From Roseburia sp. (lineage in GTDB: Bacteria > Bacteroidota > Bacteroidia > Bacteroidales > Bacteroidaceae): a stretch of DNA of 36,178 nucleotides. Below are positions 35,238-36,178 of the stretch, piece by piece. The translations under genes were made by a program, and so were the position numbers. Under the pieces are notes generated by a model, which was not told the origin of the DNA, did not search any database, and saw only the letters and a program-made list of their open reading frames with translations. The DNA is taken from positions 25,696-61,873 of the forward strand of contig JAMPEL010000015.1 of assembly GCA_023665185.1 (NCBI GenBank). The letters are read 5' to 3'. Position 1 is the stretch's first letter. Each line of letters begins with the position of its first letter.

Positions 35238-36092
35238 TCATCTTACTGCAAATTTCTTTCCGTTGAGGATATATATCCCTTTCTTCAATTCATTCATGGC
35301 GGCATTTCCTTTCCCCGCCATTCTTCCGCAGAGGTCATACACGATGTTGTCGTCTGACTTCTGCTCTTTTTTTATGCCATTTATGGCTGTGTCTATGCTC
35401 TCGTTTACAATTTTGATACGGAACACATACCGCTTGTCGCCATAGTCGAGCGCGAGCCGTGTCGTATATTCCATGCCGTTCTCCAGCACGCTCTCTGCCG
35501 AACAGGCAAGACTGTGCTTGCCGTTTTCCCGCACATACCCTACATGGAATGCCGTGTTCTTCCCATCCGTGTCCAGACAGCCCTCCGCATCGAAAGGAAA
35601 ACCGCCTTTCGCCTCGTCATATCCCGCATTTGCGTATAGGAACGCAGACCTTCCACTCCTGCTTGCCTGCCATTCCGCATTGGCGAGCGAGCTTTCATCC
35701 TCTATACCGAGAACCTCCATTGCCTTGCCTATGTCAAACTCAGCCCTGCCGGCAGTGGTATTGCCGAGAAGAATCAAAATGTCCTCTTCGCCCACATACT
35801 CCGTCTCCTTATACTCGTCTACCGGCTCAACGGTGTAGTTGATAGTGTAATATTTCTTGTTCTCCGGGTTTACGAAATAGAACGAACCTGTATATATATC
35901 GCCGGTAACATTCATCAAATGGAAATATAGACGATGACTATCAGAACTATAATAATTATATTCTATAATCAAATATTCCGCTTTGTCGTCCATACGATAG
36001 GATACAGAATCAGGTATTCTGTATCCATTGTGGTCTATGCAGAAGTTTATATGGCTATATCCGTATATACAATTGAAATCATTGGTCATCAT
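35238..36092 (-). CDS. DUF4859-like protein with C-terminal secretion-type tail
   Basis: A 284-aa protein. Residues about 105-235 resemble DUF4859 domains of Bacteroidetes surface proteins (FDIGKAMEVLGIEDESSLANAEW, GGFPFDAEGCLDTDG). The end (NIVYDLCGRMAGKG then ELKKGIYILNGKKFAVR) is the short C-terminal tail, Y-D-L-x-G-R...KGIYI-NGK, found on many secreted proteins of this group. Oddly, the N-terminus from the only in-frame ATGs (36092, 36089) is hydrophilic and shows no signal peptide, and a stop closes the frame about 17 codons upstream. It may be an N-terminally shortened copy of a secreted protein. It converges on the helicase gene with only 17 bp between stops. Confidence 0.6.
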   Translation of the reverse strand: MMTNDFNCIYGYSHINFCIDHNGYRIPDSVSYRMDDKAEYLIIEYNYYSSDSHRLYFHLMNVTGDIYTGSFYFVNPENKKYYTINYTVEPVDEYKETEYVGEEDILILLGNTTAGRAEFDIGKAMEVLGIEDESSLANAEWQASRSGRSAFLYANAGYDEAKGGFPFDAEGCLDTDGKNTAFHVGYVRENGKHSLACSAESVLENGMEYTTRLALDYGDKRYVFRIKIVNESIDTAINGIKKEQKSDDNIVYDLCGRMAGKGNAAMNELKKGIYILNGKKFAVR

Positions 36093-36144
36093 CGCTTTGT
36101 CTTTTTTCTCTTCCTGAAGTTTTTGTAGAGTCCATCAGCAAATG

Positions 36145-36152
36145 CAAAGTTA
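36145..36152 (-). promoter_or_regulatory. -7 promoter box upstream of the DUF4859-like gene
   Basis: TAACTTTG on the minus strand matches TAnnTTTG, 53 nt before the ATG at 36092. It suggests that the short N-terminus is really expressed as seen. Confidence 0.5.
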
Positions 36153-36178
36153 TCCAAGATTCTCGAAAAAGACTTTCA

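Overview
The window looks like a chromosome segment of a Bacteroidales bacterium, probably Prevotella-like. The evidence is the -7 promoter box TAnnTTTG (once with a perfect -33 TTTG 19 bp upstream), few Shine-Dalgarno sites, a 1269-aa RpoB and 1432-aa RpoC, DUF3822 and DUF4861 family genes, and a C-terminal tail of the type these bacteria put on secreted proteins. The genus is an inference; there is no rRNA gene in the window.

Layout. 1-438: 3' end of a hotdog thioesterase. 559-3892 (minus strand): the anaerobic (class III) ribonucleotide reductase nrdD and its activase nrdG, behind a cobalamin riboswitch. 3943-5067: no intact gene; holds copy A of a 620-bp non-coding repeat and a strong terminator. 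5068-5497: remnant of a glycosyltransferase gene. 5530-7498: a secreted esterase, divergent from a ROK glucokinase. 7754-12818: five co-directional genes: polyprenol-phosphate mannosyltransferase, dihydroorotase, a stand-alone MetH activation domain, a membrane metallophosphoesterase and an acyltransferase. 12949-15613: a DUF4861 secreted protein divergent from the tRNA methylthiotransferase mtaB. 15614-16850: no gene; holds copy B of the repeat, in inverted orientation. 16941-31376: the translation/transcription core: rpsU, a Xer recombinase, a hibernation factor, tRNA-Thr/Tyr/Thr, tuf, tRNA-Trp, secE, nusG, rplK, rplA, rplJ, rplL, rpoB, rpoC. 31530-33657 (minus): a pilin-like membrane protein, DUF3822 protein and rsmD, divergent from a RecD-like helicase (33757-35220). 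35238-36092 (minus): a DUF4859-like protein.

Two themes connect the genes. First, vitamin B12: a cobalamin riboswitch precedes the B12-independent class III reductase, and a separate gene encodes the reactivation domain of B12-dependent methionine synthase. The organism therefore probably also has a B12-dependent class II reductase and a split MetH elsewhere. Second, most of the remaining genes are growth housekeeping in one large, probably co-regulated ribosome/RNA polymerase cluster.

The least explained element is the repeat pair at 4321-4940 (+) and 15840-16459 (-). The copies differ at many positions but keep almost identical internal spacing: four CACCTTG-type boxes at an exact 22-bp period, two TGATAATCA motifs, TTTTAACAT direct repeats exactly 579 bp apart, and a long hairpin near the end. 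Neither copy has a conserved reading frame. This is my best candidate for an undescribed element.
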